Source: Cytophagaceae bacterium ABcell3 (GTDB lineage: Bacteria; Bacteroidota; Bacteroidia; Cytophagales; Cytophagaceae). From it: a stretch of DNA of 64,000 nt. The notes beneath the pieces were generated by a model, which saw only the letters and a list, made by a program, of their open reading frames with translations, did not search any database and was not told the DNA's origin. The DNA is taken from the NCBI GenBank assembly GCA_030913385.1, contig CP133159.1, positions 3,866,584 to 3,930,583 on the forward strand, written 5' to 3'. Within the stretch, counting starts at the first letter, position 1; every line of letters begins with the position of its first letter. Shown one piece after another: positions 63,110 to 64,000 of this stretch. A program made the position numbers and the translations under genes.

Positions 63110-63907
63110 ATGGGTTTTGATCCGGCTCATATCAATATTTTAGATACCGACCAGAGCTATACACAACAGACAACTCTGAAAAATATGGCTTCTGGGATAT
63201 ATCCTCTGCCATTGTCATTGAGGAAACACATGTATCCCCCTGTACACCTTCAGCAAAATATTCAATCGTTTATTGATAGAATCAACACAGGCATCACCTT
63301 TTTAGGAAGTGGCAACTATCATTATCTATCATACTTTCTGATAAAGAAAATCAAAGAACCTTTTTCACTTATACTTATTGACCACCATTCTGACGCTATA
63401 ACTTCAGATTTTTTGCATTGTGGAAACTGGGTTGCCAAAGCTTTGGAAAGTAACCCTCTTTTGATTTCTGTTTTAATGATCGGAGTACACGACCGATATC
63501 CAAACTTATTAAAAAGCCAATCTTTTTCAGACAAAATCATATACATACCCACCTCAGAATTAAACTGTTCACTGTTACCTAAATTAAATGCACTTACACC
63601 AACCTTGCCTCTTTATATAAGCATAGACAAAGATGCCTTAAAGGATGAATCTGCAAAAACAGATTGGGACCATGGTTGTATGACATTAGCACAGTTAAGT
63701 GACATTCTACATACTTTAAGAAAGCACACCATTGTAGGCGTAGATATTTGCGGGGAACTTCCTGTGCCTAAAAACAAAGAAGCCTGCCAATTGAACCAAA
63801 CAGCTAATTTAGTCATCCTTGAGGCACTACAAGCGAAAAATAATGTTGTTCCCCTCCACCCTACTAACACTGACGATGATGGATTTTTCCCCGAAAAAAG
63901 TGCCTAA
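63110..63907 (+). CDS. Arginase/agmatinase-family protein
   Basis: 265 residues from the ATG at 63110, preferred because the upstream frame (ATG 63044) contains an exact -7 box TATATTTG at 63070-63077 and because the family starts near HINILDTDQSY. Metal-ligand motifs of the ureohydrolase fold are present in divergent form: GNYHYLS (for GGDHS), LIDHHSDA (for DAHxD) and ISIDKDALKDE (for SxDxDxxDP), then WDHGCMTL and VGVDICGELP. It would hydrolyse a guanidino compound such as arginine or agmatine with two Mn ions; the divergence leaves the substrate open. A terminator follows. Confidence 0.82.
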   Translation: MGFDPAHINILDTDQSYTQQTTLKNMASGIYPLPLSLRKHMYPPVHLQQNIQSFIDRINTGITFLGSGNYHYLSYFLIKKIKEPFSLILIDHHSDAITSDFLHCGNWVAKALESNPLLISVLMIGVHDRYPNLLKSQSFSDKIIYIPTSELNCSLLPKLNALTPTLPLYISIDKDALKDESAKTDWDHGCMTLAQLSDILHTLRKHTIVGVDICGELPVPKNKEACQLNQTANLVILEALQAKNNVVPLHPTNTDDDGFFPEKSA

Positions 63908-63930
63908 TAATTATCTTTAGGCATCTTTTT
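63896..63930 (+). terminator. Intrinsic terminator after the arginase-family gene
   Basis: An A-run, TGCCTAA (63901-63907), a 9-base loop, TTAGGCA (63917-63923) and a T-run (63926-63930). The stem overlaps the stop codon. The remaining 70 bases of the window show no gene. Confidence 0.75.
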
Positions 63931-64000
63931 AACCTTTAAAATGGGAATGAGCAAAAGACACTGATGCGCTACAGGTATTAAGAAACTTTCAAGGAAAGCA

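Noticed and set aside
1-64000. tRNA, rRNA or replication origin
   Set aside because: No cloverleaf, rRNA-like sequence or origin-type repeat cluster was seen in the spacers.

Overview
The window comes from a Bacteroidota chromosome, most likely a gliding, marine-type member of the Cytophagales. The evidence is a set of type IX secretion (T9SS) hallmarks: two very large secreted proteins with gliding-motility-type C-terminal (type B) sorting domains, each next to a PorP/SprF-family membrane protein; a PorE-like TPR/beta-propeller/OmpA protein; a type A sorting domain; and Bacteroidota-style promoters (TTG, 19 bases, TAnnTTTG). There is no rRNA, tRNA or CRISPR, so the genus cannot be fixed.

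Layout. 1-2.6 kb: the end of a sulfotransferase, a YihY/BrkB membrane protein and a DinB-like protein. 2.7-14.9 kb: T9SS locus 1, with a 2824-residue adhesin of 30 SprB repeats, its PorP/SprF partner and a divergent PorE-like protein. 15-35.8 kb: mostly housekeeping and scattered genes: pcm, a DUF4136 lipoprotein, DoxX, a bacterial Kunitz-domain lipoprotein, a SMUG2-like DNA glycosylase, an M28 peptidase, glpD, lepB, GDPD, a stand-alone MutS2-tail/Smr protein, an aldo/keto reductase, a PiT-like permease, a secreted glycosidase, a LAS-metallopeptidase-like membrane protein and a NirK-like cupredoxin protein. 36.6-41.6 kb: T9SS locus 2, a 1302-residue type B protein followed by PorP/SprF. 41.8-48.9 kb: patatin, a membrane protein, hflK-hflC and a TPR protein with a poly-A frameshift just upstream. 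48.9-61.3 kb: a copper/silver resistance island, mostly on the minus strand: an HMA chaperone, an HYC_CC_PP protein, a DUF3347 protein, CusA, CusC, CusB, a broken Cys-rich small gene and a CopB-type ATPase, with a His-rich outer-membrane protein divergent. 61.5-64 kb: a DUF1275 protein, a lipoprotein and an arginase-family protein.

Mobile and structural DNA: two copies of a ~254-bp foldback MITE (21.2 and 35.9 kb) with terminal inverted repeats and 6-bp target duplications; a GC-rich structured element beside the first copy; and a 972-bp tandem duplication inside the giant adhesin gene.

How the genes fit together: each T9SS locus pairs a surface protein with the membrane protein expected to be needed for its export. 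The copper island moves metal from cytoplasm (HMA chaperone, CopB) to periplasm (DUF3347 proteins, CusB) and out of the cell (CusA/CusC). The most noteworthy items are the Kunitz lipoprotein, the NirK-like protein lacking the nitrite reductase catalytic residues, the MITE pair, the recent duplication in the adhesin, and two frame-disrupted genes (51.2-51.4 kb and 46.8 kb).
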